Positions 27,448-34,282 of a stretch of 64,000 nt of DNA are shown here, piece by piece. The stretch comes from an uncultured Chthonomonas sp. (GTDB taxonomy: Bacteria; Armatimonadota; Chthonomonadetes; Chthonomonadales; Chthonomonadaceae). The stretch covers positions 1-64,000 of the forward strand of contig CAIONQ010000081.1 in assembly GCA_903859705.1 (NCBI GenBank). The letters are read 5' to 3'. Positions within the stretch are counted from its first letter, which is position 1. Each line of letters starts with the position of its first letter. Made by a program: the position numbers and the translations under genes. Under the pieces are notes generated by a model, which saw nothing but the letters and a program-made list of their open reading frames with translations, was not told where the DNA came from and ran no database searches.

Positions 27448-28188
27448 ATGGACATAACGGCAGAAGCAAACCGAGCATGGCATCTTATAGAAAGTGGGGA
27501 TCCTCTGGTTGCCACGGAAATCTATGAGCAGATTGTGCTTCATCATCCGACGATGGGCATGTGGAACTGTTATGGGATTGCCCTGCGTGAAGCCGGGCTG
27601 TATGAGCGTGCAGAAGCTGCCTTTCGCACCATTCGGACGCTTCCAGATCCTATAGGGTACAGCACCATCAACGTTGGTGCGGCGATCTGGTGCCAGGGCC
27701 GATACAACGATGCCTGTGAGGACTGGCTCGCCGAGCTCAACCGAGTAATGTCAACTAAGATAAAAAACCAGGAGTCCAACGGAATATTCATAGTCTGCAT
27801 GTTATGGTGGGCTTCACGGCGATTGGATCATCCTGAGCTCTGGACCAAACTGCAGCCAATGGTAAAGAAGGTGCTGAAGACCCGTGGGCAGCAATACCCA
27901 CTTGGCCTTTCGATACATAAGTTTATCGCTGGATTGTCTGACCACGATCAGCTGCTAAACGATACAGTCGAAGGTGTCTACATTCCGGAAACTGAGTATG
28001 GTGCCTGGTATGTGAGACAGTTATGTCAGGCGTGGTTTTACATGGCGGGAAAGGAAGAACCAGGGTCTGTGGGGTGGACGAGGTGCCTTGAAAACGTATT
28101 GCATCGTGGTAAGCGCAACGGATTAGGCACAGCAGAATACGCGATAGCAAAACACGAACTGCGAAGGTACCCGGAGATGACTGCCTAA
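27448..28188 (+). CDS. Array copy 3: TPR-like presumed immunity protein
   Basis: 246 residues, same family as copies 1-2. Its N-terminus (EIYEQIVLHHPTMGMWNCYGIAL) is the most divergent of the set, whereas the stretch around RTIRTLPDPIGYSTINVGAAIW is shared with copy 6, suggesting segment exchange. GAGGAG precedes ATG 27448 at good spacing. The C-terminal part includes SVGWTRCLENVL, a blend of copy 1 (SVGWT) and copy 2 (TRCLENVL) features. Followed by a different hairpin from the other copies. Confidence 0.7.
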   Translation: MDITAEANRAWHLIESGDPLVATEIYEQIVLHHPTMGMWNCYGIALREAGLYERAEAAFRTIRTLPDPIGYSTINVGAAIWCQGRYNDACEDWLAELNRVMSTKIKNQESNGIFIVCMLWWASRRLDHPELWTKLQPMVKKVLKTRGQQYPLGLSIHKFIAGLSDHDQLLNDTVEGVYIPETEYGAWYVRQLCQAWFYMAGKEEPGSVGWTRCLENVLHRGKRNGLGTAEYAIAKHELRRYPEMTA

Positions 28189-28201
28189 TAGGTATAAACC
28201 T

Positions 28202-28230
28202 GGCGCGGGTAATTGATCTTCACCTGCGCC
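28202..28230 (+). terminator. Hairpin after array copy 3
   Basis: GGCGCGGGT (28202-28210) pairs with ACCTGCGCC (28222-28230), nine pairs with one G-T wobble, around an 11-base loop. It is unrelated in sequence to the other array hairpins but sits in the same place. It covers the first possible (TTG 28213) start of the next gene. Confidence 0.5.
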
Positions 28231-28245
28231 CAACCTCTGCACGCT

Positions 28246-29121
28246 ATGGCTTCCGCAACTGTCAGCTATATGGAGGCTGTTGAAAAACAGATGATACGTC
28301 CAATCCAGGGCCCCGATTTGGAAATGGGATTTTACTGCCACAACCGCACCGAAACAGCGGCGTTGGATGATCTTGTTAACACCCTTTTGGATCTGGGTGC
28401 GGCTCCAGCCGGGCGTGCTTATGCATGTGATCGCGATGTATATAATACCAGGCCATTTGGCGGTTATCTCGATTTACCGCTATCATCGCTGAACGTAACC
28501 GACAGTGCGGATTTACGCAGGCTCTTACACGCGGAGCCACAACAGCTGTTATCTGTAGATATACTCGGTGCGAGCGACTGTGTATACTATGAAGCAGAAC
28601 ATGTCCATCTTGCCCGGATCAGCGATTATGCGAGCAGACAGGACAAGCACCCTGTAATGATTGACGCCAGCGGCGACAAGATCAACCTGTTCTTCGATCC
28701 TTACGCAACACGCTCCGATCGTGCGCGCGCCGAAAAACTGGGCAAAAAGGTGTTCTATCGCTTTGCTGATATCGTCGCACGAGTGTTACCGGCATACGCG
28801 GCAATAACGATTGAGGAAGACATCTGCTGCCCTGTTGACCTGGAGATAAACCCAAATCCGGTTTTGTTTAAAGACTTCTATGTCAGCGAATCGTTTGTAG
28901 GAACAAGCGCTCTGGAAACGATAGATAGTATCTTTGGAGGCGCAAGTTCCGTGCCCATGGGAGATGGTCGTTACTTTTCGTCAACAGGCTTTTTTAGTCC
29001 GGGGCGGTGTACATCAAGAGACCCCGACCAGAGTAATTACGCAAAGTCTGAGGCCGTATCACGCATCATCGCGTATGCCGGTGCCAACTGGCGGCGATGC
29101 ACGTATCAATCTTCCGAGTAA
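28246..29121 (+). CDS. Unrecognised protein inserted in the immunity array
   Basis: About 291 residues, not related to its neighbours. I do not recognise the family. It has an alpha/beta look (LEMGFYCHNRTETAALDDLV near the start; PVMIDASGDKINLFFDPY in the middle), no signal peptide and no membrane segment. The C-terminal part has a Gly/Ser/Phe-rich stretch (GRYFSSTGFFSPGRC). Its position among presumed immunity genes suggests an immunity protein of another type for a lost tip. The frame opens at TTG 28213, but that codon lies in the loop of the preceding hairpin; ATG 28246 is used here, and ATG 28270 or 28291 are possible. None has a good ribosome-binding site. Confidence 0.55.
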   Translation: MASATVSYMEAVEKQMIRPIQGPDLEMGFYCHNRTETAALDDLVNTLLDLGAAPAGRAYACDRDVYNTRPFGGYLDLPLSSLNVTDSADLRRLLHAEPQQLLSVDILGASDCVYYEAEHVHLARISDYASRQDKHPVMIDASGDKINLFFDPYATRSDRARAEKLGKKVFYRFADIVARVLPAYAAITIEEDICCPVDLEINPNPVLFKDFYVSESFVGTSALETIDSIFGGASSVPMGDGRYFSSTGFFSPGRCTSRDPDQSNYAKSEAVSRIIAYAGANWRRCTYQSSE

Positions 29122-29248
29122 TTCGAGTTACGGTTAGCATTGACTATGCAGTCCGAACATGTAACGGCATCACCGCACTGCGAATGACGTCCGCCACCAA
29201 CATCACAAGACCATCTATGAAAATTGTAGATCTCACGGTGAATAACAA

Positions 29249-29989
29249 ATGGACCTAAAGACTGAAGTAAACCGGGGATGGCAGCTTATTCGCCAAGGCG
29301 ATCCCGTTCCCGCAATAACGATATACGAGCAGGCCGTAGCGCAACGTCCGTGCCTCGGTTTCTACAATAATTTCGGAACTGCGCTAATGGAAGCAGGACT
29401 ATTTGAACGTGCGGAAGCTGCCTATCGCACCGTTCGTACTCTGCCAAATCCTATAGGGTACTGCAGCATCAAAGTTGGTGCGGCGATATGGTGCCAGGGT
29501 CGGTACAACGATGCTTGCGAAGACTGGCTCACCGAGCTTAACCGGATCATGTCCAGTAAGATCAAGAATAACGACTCCAGCGGATTATTCATAGTCTGCA
29601 TGTTATGGTGGGCCTCGCAGCGATTGGATAAGCCCGAAATGTGGTCCAAGTTACAACCCATGGTAAAGAAAGTGCTAAAGACGCCTGGTCAGCAATATCC
29701 GTTCGGCCTTGCCATACATAGCTTCATCGCTGGCTCGTCGGACCGTGATCAGCTACTCAATGATACCGTCGAAGGCGTCTACAAACCTGAAGCCGCATAT
29801 GATGCCTGGAATTATCGACAGTTGTGCCAGGCGTGGTTTTACCTGGCTGGAAAGGAAGAACCAGGCTCACCCGAATGGACGATGTGCCTTGAAACCGCAC
29901 TCCGTTACGGAAAGTCGGATGGATTGGGCACAGCAGAATATGCCGTTGTAAAACATGAGCTCCGACAATACCCGGTGAGCGCTTCCTAA
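29249..29989 (+). CDS. Array copy 4: TPR-like presumed immunity protein
   Basis: 246 residues. The first 60 residues (LIRQGDPVPAITIYEQAVAQ, CLGFYNNFGTALMEAGLFER) are the same as in copy 6, and the last 45 (LETALRYGKSDGLGTAEYAV...) the same as in copy 1, so it is a recombinant of the two. GGTGAATAACAA precedes ATG 29249. The leader 29122-29248 does not carry the toxin-tip remnant seen before copies 2, 3, 5 and 6. Helical TPR-like fold; immunity role inferred from context only. Confidence 0.7.
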   Translation: MDLKTEVNRGWQLIRQGDPVPAITIYEQAVAQRPCLGFYNNFGTALMEAGLFERAEAAYRTVRTLPNPIGYCSIKVGAAIWCQGRYNDACEDWLTELNRIMSSKIKNNDSSGLFIVCMLWWASQRLDKPEMWSKLQPMVKKVLKTPGQQYPFGLAIHSFIAGSSDRDQLLNDTVEGVYKPEAAYDAWNYRQLCQAWFYLAGKEEPGSPEWTMCLETALRYGKSDGLGTAEYAVVKHELRQYPVSAS

Positions 29990-30003
29990 TAACCGAAAGG
30001 TGA

Positions 30004-30034
30004 AGAGAGTGATCATTGGGCACTTTCACCCTCT
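30004..30034 (+). terminator. Array hairpin 4 (one stem mismatch)
   Basis: AGAGAGTGA (30004-30012) against TCACCCTCT (30026-30034); same element as after copy 1, with one mismatch in the stem. It belongs to a spacer of about 215 bases (29990-30205) highly similar to 26303-26515 and 30947-31158. Confidence 0.45.
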
Positions 30035-30142
30035 CTAACATCCTTTGTACTTATCAGGCTCGGTCAGTCTGGCAAGGTAACCACTCAAAAGCTGCATTGA
30101 GCAATGGTCTGCATGAAAACCAATACAAACAACCGGTCTAAA

Positions 30143-30202
30143 CGGTCTATACGCCAAAGGCCTGCTGGTACAGCTCTTGATGGCAAGTATCAGGGAGAAT
30201 AA
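30143..30202 (+). pseudogene. RHS tip 3'-end remnant, upstream of copy 5
   Basis: Nineteen codons and a stop: R-S-I-R-Q-R-P-A-G-T-A-L-D-G-K-Y-Q-G-E, followed 3 bases later by the ATG of copy 5, the same spacing as between the intact RHS stop and copy 1. One base of indel difference from the copy 2 spacer lies just upstream, so the longer frame is not conserved. Confidence 0.5.
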
Positions 30203-30205
30203 CAA

Positions 30206-30946
30206 ATGGACTTAAAGACTGAAGTAAACCGGGGCTGGCAGCTTATTCAGGATGGCAATCCTGTTCCCGCAATTAAGATATATGAGCAAGCTGTAGTGCA
30301 ACTCCCATGCCTCGGTTTCTTTAACAATTACGGTATTGCTTTACTTGAAGCGGGGCTGTTTGAGCGTGCGGAAGCAGCGTTTCGTTCCGTTCGTAACCTC
30401 CCAGATCCTATCGGGTACAGCAGCATCAACGTTGGCGCTGCCATCTGGTGCCAGGGCCGATACAACGATGCCTGTGAGGACTGGCTCGCCGAGCTCGACC
30501 GGATCATGTCCAGTAAGATCAAGAATAACGACTCCAGCGGATTATTCATAGTCTGCATGTTATGGTGGGCTTCACGGCGATTGGATCGTCCTGAGCTCTG
30601 GACCAAACTGCAGCCCATGGTAAAGAAGGTGCTGAAGACGCGTGGTCAACAATACCCATTCGGCCTTGCCATACATAAGTTCATCGCTGGCTCGTCGGAC
30701 CGTGATCAGCTGCTTAACGATACAGTCGAGGGCACCTACAAACCTGAGTTGGAGTTTGACACATGGGATTCTGGCAAGTTATGCCAGGCCTGGTTTTACC
30801 TGGCAGGAAGGGAAGAACCAGGCTCCTCAGAGTGGTCCCAGTGCTTTGAGAAAGCCCTTTATTATGGCAAGGTAAGTGGGATGCATGAGCCAGAATTTGC
30901 CGTAGTAAAACATGAGCTCCGACAATACCCGGTGAGCGCTTCCTAA
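30206..30946 (+). CDS. Array copy 5: TPR-like presumed immunity protein
   Basis: 246 residues. Its first 70 residues are almost identical to copy 1 (QDGNPVPAIKIYEQAVVQ, FFNNYGIALLEAGL), but residues 190-230 are unique (ELEFDTWDSGKLCQAWFYLA; CFEKALYYGKVSGMHEPEFA), and the last dozen residues return to the common form. The unique C-terminal block is a candidate specificity region. GGGAGAATAACAA precedes ATG 30206. Cytoplasmic, TPR-like. Confidence 0.7.
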   Translation: MDLKTEVNRGWQLIQDGNPVPAIKIYEQAVVQLPCLGFFNNYGIALLEAGLFERAEAAFRSVRNLPDPIGYSSINVGAAIWCQGRYNDACEDWLAELDRIMSSKIKNNDSSGLFIVCMLWWASRRLDRPELWTKLQPMVKKVLKTRGQQYPFGLAIHKFIAGSSDRDQLLNDTVEGTYKPELEFDTWDSGKLCQAWFYLAGREEPGSSEWSQCFEKALYYGKVSGMHEPEFAVVKHELRQYPVSAS

Positions 30947-30960
30947 TAACCGAAAGGTAT

Positions 30961-30991
30961 AGAGGGTGATCATTGGGCACTTTCACCCTCT
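30961..30991 (+). terminator. Array hairpin 5
   Basis: AGAGGGTGA (30961-30969) pairs perfectly with TCACCCTCT (30983-30991) just after copy 5; same loop as after copy 1. Confidence 0.5.
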
Positions 30992-31097
30992 CTAACATCC
31001 CTTTGTACTTATCAGGCTCGGTCAGTCTGGCAGGGTAACCACTCAAAAGCTGCCTTGCGATGGTCTATATGAAAACCAAGACAAATAACCGTTTAAT

Positions 31098-31151
31098 CGG
31101 TCTATACGCCAAAGGCCTGTGGGTACAGCTCTTGATGGCAAGTATCAGGGA
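31098..31151 (+). pseudogene. RHS tip 3'-end remnant, upstream of copy 6
   Basis: Reads R-S-I-R-Q-R-P-V-G-T-A-L-D-G-K-Y-Q-G in the same frame as the remnant at 30143. A 3-base deletion (GAG) has removed the last Glu codon and shifted the stop, so this copy is the most decayed of the near-identical set. Confidence 0.45.
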
Positions 31152-31158
31152 ATAACAA

Positions 31159-31899
31159 ATGGACTTAAAGACTGAAGTAAACCGGGGCTGGCAGCTTATT
31201 CGCCAAGGCGATCCCGTTCCCGCAATAACGATATACGAGCAGGCCGTAGCGCAACGTCCGTGCCTCGGTTTCTACAATAATTTCGGAACTGCGCTAATGG
31301 AAGCAGGACTATTTGAGCGTGCAGAAGCTGCCTTCCGCACCATTCGGACGCTTCCAGATCCTATAGGGTACAGCACCATCAACGTTGGTGCGGCGATATG
31401 GTGCCAGGGTCGGTACAACGATGCCTGCGAAGACTGGCTCACCGAGCTTAACCGGATCATGTCCAGTAAGATCAAGAATAACGACTCCAGCGGATTATTC
31501 ATAGTCTGCATGTTATGGTGGGCCTCGCAGCGATTGGATCAACCAGAGCTGTGGACAAAACTGCAGCCTATGGTAAAGAAGGTGCTGAAGACGCGTGGAC
31601 AGCAGTATCCATTTGCACTTGCGATACATAGCTTCATCGCTGGAACTTCGTGCAGAGAACAGCTATTGAACGATACAGTCGAAGGCGTATACAATCCTGA
31701 CGAGGATTATGGTGCATGGAATTTGGGAAGGTTATGCCAGGCCTGGTTTTACCTGGCGGGAAAGGAAGAACCAGGCTCACCCGAATGGACGATGTGCCTT
31801 GAAACTGCACTCAGATATGGAAGTCGGCACGGGATAGGTACATTCGAATACGCGATAGTAAAACATGAGCTGCGAAAATACCCGGTGAGCGCTTCCTAA
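31159..31899 (+). CDS. Array copy 6: TPR-like presumed immunity protein
   Basis: 246 residues, the last complete copy. The N-terminal 60 residues equal copy 4, the segment RTIRTLPDPIGYSTINVGAAIW equals copy 3, the middle equals copy 1 (KLQPMVKKVLKTRGQQYPFA), and residues 165-235 carry private changes (AGTSCREQLL; NPDEDYGAWNLGRL; GSRHGIGTFEYAIV). The ribosome-binding site is shortened (CAGGGAATAACAA) by the deletion in the upstream remnant, so translation may be weaker. TPR-like; presumed immunity protein. Confidence 0.7.
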   Translation: MDLKTEVNRGWQLIRQGDPVPAITIYEQAVAQRPCLGFYNNFGTALMEAGLFERAEAAFRTIRTLPDPIGYSTINVGAAIWCQGRYNDACEDWLTELNRIMSSKIKNNDSSGLFIVCMLWWASQRLDQPELWTKLQPMVKKVLKTRGQQYPFALAIHSFIAGTSCREQLLNDTVEGVYNPDEDYGAWNLGRLCQAWFYLAGKEEPGSPEWTMCLETALRYGSRHGIGTFEYAIVKHELRKYPVSAS

Positions 31900-31913
31900 T
31901 AACCGAAAGGTGT

Positions 31914-31944
31914 AGAGGGTGATCATTGGGCACTTTCACCCTCT
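31914..31944 (+). terminator. Array hairpin 6
   Basis: AGAGGGTGA (31914-31922) pairs with TCACCCTCT (31936-31944). Similarity to the other array spacers stops about 12 bases later, near 31955, where ankyrin-like coding sequence begins. Confidence 0.5.
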
Positions 31945-31960
31945 CTCACATCCTTCAAGG

Positions 31961-32086
31961 GTGAAACAACTGCTCGAACGTGGTGCTAATCCCAATATCA
32001 AAACCGTCGACGGTGAGAGCCCTCTCACCGCGGCAATAGGTGATGCTATCACTACAGCACTGTTGAAGCGATACGGAGCGCATTGA
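31961..32086 (+). pseudogene. C-terminal fragment of an ankyrin-repeat protein
   Basis: Forty-one codons and a stop translate to an ankyrin-like end: VKQLLERGANPNIKTVDGE, then SPLTAAIGDAI and ALLKRYGAH. The L-L-x-x-G-A-N-P-N and S-P-L-x-x-A patterns are ankyrin hallmarks. There is no start region; the fragment is joined directly to the array spacer. An intact, divergently oriented ankyrin gene lies at 32399-33220. Confidence 0.65.
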
Positions 32087-32165
32087 CCTCTGGCGAATGC
32101 ACTTTATCCGTGGTTATTCACATCGGTTACCAGTAAGGTACACACCGTCAACGCGGAGCATTAAC

Positions 32166-32366
32166 CTACTCCACATCCCAGTCGTCCTGCCAATCCGGTG
32201 CCAAATTCGAGTTTCCATTTCGTAAAGCCCTGATTTCGCCTTGAATCCTGCGGATTGTTTTCAGAGCGTGTTGCTTATCCTGATTGTGGCTGTACATCTC
32301 ATACTTTGCTATGTGCTCTTCTACCGCTTTTCGGTGCCCGGCGAGCTTGGTTTTGTCATCTGCCAT
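32166..32366 (-). CDS. Small conserved-looking hypothetical protein
   Basis: 66 residues, highly charged and helical (HRKAVEEHIAKYEMYSH; ALKTIRRIQGEIRALR), likely a small coiled-coil protein, ending in an acidic Trp-rich tail (DWQDDWDVE). I do not recognise the family. The frame opens at 32399, but ATG 32366 has GAGG about 6 bases upstream. It follows the ankyrin gene on the same strand by 32 bases and is probably co-transcribed with it. Confidence 0.6.
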   Translation of the reverse strand: MADDKTKLAGHRKAVEEHIAKYEMYSHNQDKQHALKTIRRIQGEIRALRNGNSNLAPDWQDDWDVE

Positions 32367-32398
32367 CGTTGCCTCTAATCCCAAAACACCGATACCCA

Positions 32399-33220
32399 TC
32401 AGCGCGTTGGGGCGCCTGCTGATAGCTCGTCAAGAGCCTGAAGAAATGCTTCATGCCTCTGCGTGGCAGCAAAATCCCTGGCTGAGCGGCCCCATCCATC
32501 CTTTATGTTGGCGTTAGCGCCATGCTTTAGCAATAGCTTTAGCATTGCCTTTTCACGTTCACCAAACTGCGTTCTTCCAGCCAACCAGTGCAGCGGCGTA
32601 CTGCCCATTTCGTCGCGAATATTTGCGTCTGCATGCGTGTTCAGCAGGGCCTCTGCAACAGGCACATTCAAGTGGTTTACCGCAACAGTCAGCGCGGGCA
32701 TATGGCCAGCCAGGGGGTTCAACAACGGCTTCCACCTGTCGATTTGAGGTGAGGCTGCCGTGTAACTGTTTGGATTACTGCCGTGCGCCAGCAGGGATTG
32801 TACCGTAGTGAGATTGTCGGAGTGTATCGCTTTCAGCAGCTCAGCCGAATTCTCTGCCTCTCTGCTCAGGGCACGCACACGTACGAATGGTTGCGATACT
32901 AATGCAACACACAACACAGCGGCGGCGGCAGAAATCAGCCGTTTTCGCGCCCGGCTCTGGCGTAGTGCCAGGTTAGCAATATTGGTTGCCTTCCTGGTCC
33001 GGCGCGATTCTATCTCCAACCACAGCGCGTCGGCATTGGTATCTACTCCAAGTTCAGCCAAAACCTTATCAATGCCCACACCTGGGCGCGCTTCACTCTC
33101 TTTCGATTGTTGCAGTTTGCGCGCATCTATCTCGGCAAGCGCTTCCGCAAACTCAGCGGCCGTTGCCCGCCGCTCGCCATCCCACACCACTTCTGCCGTC
33201 TGGTGGTCATGCTCCAGCAT
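32399..33220 (-). CDS. Membrane-anchored ankyrin-repeat protein
   Basis: 273 residues. Residues 1-90 are charged and helical; a membrane segment lies at about 95-112 (ISAAAAVLCVALVSQPFV). Residues 125-260 hold three to four ankyrin repeats: LLKAIHSDNLTTVQSLLAHG, VPVAEALLNTHADANIRDE, GSTPLHWLAG and MLKLLLKHGANANIKDGWG. Topology suggests an N-terminal cytoplasmic part and ankyrin repeats on the other side of the membrane, or the reverse. ATG 33220 follows GGAGGGG. Ankyrin proteins often bind partner proteins; the partner here is unknown. Confidence 0.8.
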   Translation of the reverse strand: MLEHDHQTAEVVWDGERRATAAEFAEALAEIDARKLQQSKESEARPGVGIDKVLAELGVDTNADALWLEIESRRTRKATNIANLALRQSRARKRLISAAAAVLCVALVSQPFVRVRALSREAENSAELLKAIHSDNLTTVQSLLAHGSNPNSYTAASPQIDRWKPLLNPLAGHMPALTVAVNHLNVPVAEALLNTHADANIRDEMGSTPLHWLAGRTQFGEREKAMLKLLLKHGANANIKDGWGRSARDFAATQRHEAFLQALDELSAGAPTR

Positions 33221-33353
33221 CGGTTGTTACCCCTCCCAGGTCACAATTATAAAATGGCAATACCTACCACTAATCACAACTACATTCTTCATATTTGCAA
33301 ATGCTTCCTGCTTAATTGCCGCAGTTCTACGCTTGCCCATCGCACAGAAACTA

Positions 33354-33401
33354 TTGACTTGCTGAACCACCAGCACTATAATACCAAATGGTTAATTAAC
33401 C
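33354..33401 (+). promoter_or_regulatory. Promoter with overlapping ArsR-type palindrome
   Basis: TTGACT (33354-33359) and TATAAT (33377-33382) are 17 bases apart. A perfect 12-base palindrome GGTTAATTAACC (33390-33401) sits at the expected transcription start, just before the ribosome-binding site of the SRPBCC gene. A repressor bound there would block transcription, and the ArsR protein of the same operon is the obvious candidate. Confidence 0.65.
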
Positions 33402-33413
33402 GGGAGGTATGAT

Positions 33414-33908
33414 ATGAATACAAACTTCTTTGATTTCGAAATAGAGCGTGAATTCAAATGCACTCCAAGTGTGCTGTTCAGGGCATGGGCCGATCCAGCA
33501 ATAAAGGCAAAGTGGTTCCACGGGCCGGGTGCATGGGTTGAAACCGGGCGAGCCCTGGATCTGCGCGAAGGTGGTGTGGAGACGATGACGGGAGACTTTC
33601 CCGGCAGGTTTACAACCAGCTATACCGCACACTTTTACGATGTGCAGCAAGATAGTCGTATTGGCTATAGTTTTGAAGTGCGCCTGGGGGGTGAAATATA
33701 CTCTATTTCCACAGTGGTGGTTGAGTTTCACAAATCCAAATATGGCACCACTATGCAATACCATGAGCAGATTGCGGTATTCAACCAGGCTGCCACATCC
33801 GAGCATACTTTTAACCTACAGGAAACTCGCGCAAACCGAATTATGGGTACACAGGGGCACTTCGATAGCCTGACAGGATACTTAGAAACTTGCAAAGAGA
33901 CACACTGA
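33414..33908 (+). CDS. SRPBCC/AHSA1-family protein
   Basis: 164 residues of the START-like, Aha1-homology family. It opens with the typical IEREFKCTPSVLFRAWADP, then KAKWFHGPGAWVE; the strands TGDFPGRFTTSYTAHF and RIGYSFEV and the C-terminal helix GHFDSLTGYLE follow. Family members bind hydrophobic ligands in a deep cavity; the ligand is not predictable. GGGAGGTATGAT precedes ATG 33414. It overlaps the ArsR gene by 19 bases. ArsR + AHSA1 pairs are common, usually with the regulator first; here the order is reversed. Confidence 0.88.
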   Translation: MNTNFFDFEIEREFKCTPSVLFRAWADPAIKAKWFHGPGAWVETGRALDLREGGVETMTGDFPGRFTTSYTAHFYDVQQDSRIGYSFEVRLGGEIYSISTVVVEFHKSKYGTTMQYHEQIAVFNQAATSEHTFNLQETRANRIMGTQGHFDSLTGYLETCKETH

Positions 33909-34231
33909 GCACCACCCTGCATGCAATCGCCGATCCCACTCGCCGAATGCTACTTTCTATGCTTATGGAGGGCGATGCCTGTATTAAGGACCTCGCCCGG
34001 CCACTTTCCATATCCCTGCCGGCCGTTACCAAGCATGTGCGCATTTTGGAAGAGGCGGGCCTGATAACCAAAACAAGGCAAGCTCAGTGGCGAACCTGCC
34101 ACCTTCATAGCGAACATCTCCAGGAGGTGGCCCTGTGGCTCGATCCCTACCGGCAACTGTGGGAAAAGCGCCTCGATACCCTGGAACAGGTTGTTGCCGA
34201 CCTGATGGATGCCGACCAGGAAGAGATATAG
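33890..34231 (+). CDS. ArsR-family winged-helix transcriptional repressor
   Basis: 113 residues. The ArsR core is clear: TLHAIADPTRRMLLSMLMEG, then the helix-turn-helix KDLARPLSISLPAVTKHVRILEEAGL and the wing ITKTRQAQWRTCHLH. No CxC metal-binding pair is present, so it is probably of the non-metal SdpR/AHSA1-linked type. TTG 33890 is the likely start, coupled to the upstream gene by overlap. It probably represses its own operon via the palindrome at 33390-33401. Confidence 0.9.
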   Translation: MQRDTLSTTLHAIADPTRRMLLSMLMEGDACIKDLARPLSISLPAVTKHVRILEEAGLITKTRQAQWRTCHLHSEHLQEVALWLDPYRQLWEKRLDTLEQVVADLMDADQEEI

Positions 34232-34282
34232 TCCGGATTGCCAGTTCCGCGCGATAGCATCCTGTGAGATACTATTGCCAAT

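Noticed and set aside
28213-28245. TTG start for the gene inserted in the array
   Set aside because: The codon lies in the loop of a nine-pair hairpin that follows copy 3 in the position of the other array hairpins.
25562-31899. CRISPR or satellite-type repeat array
   Set aside because: The repeats are about 740-base protein genes with 125-215-base spacers, not short direct repeats.
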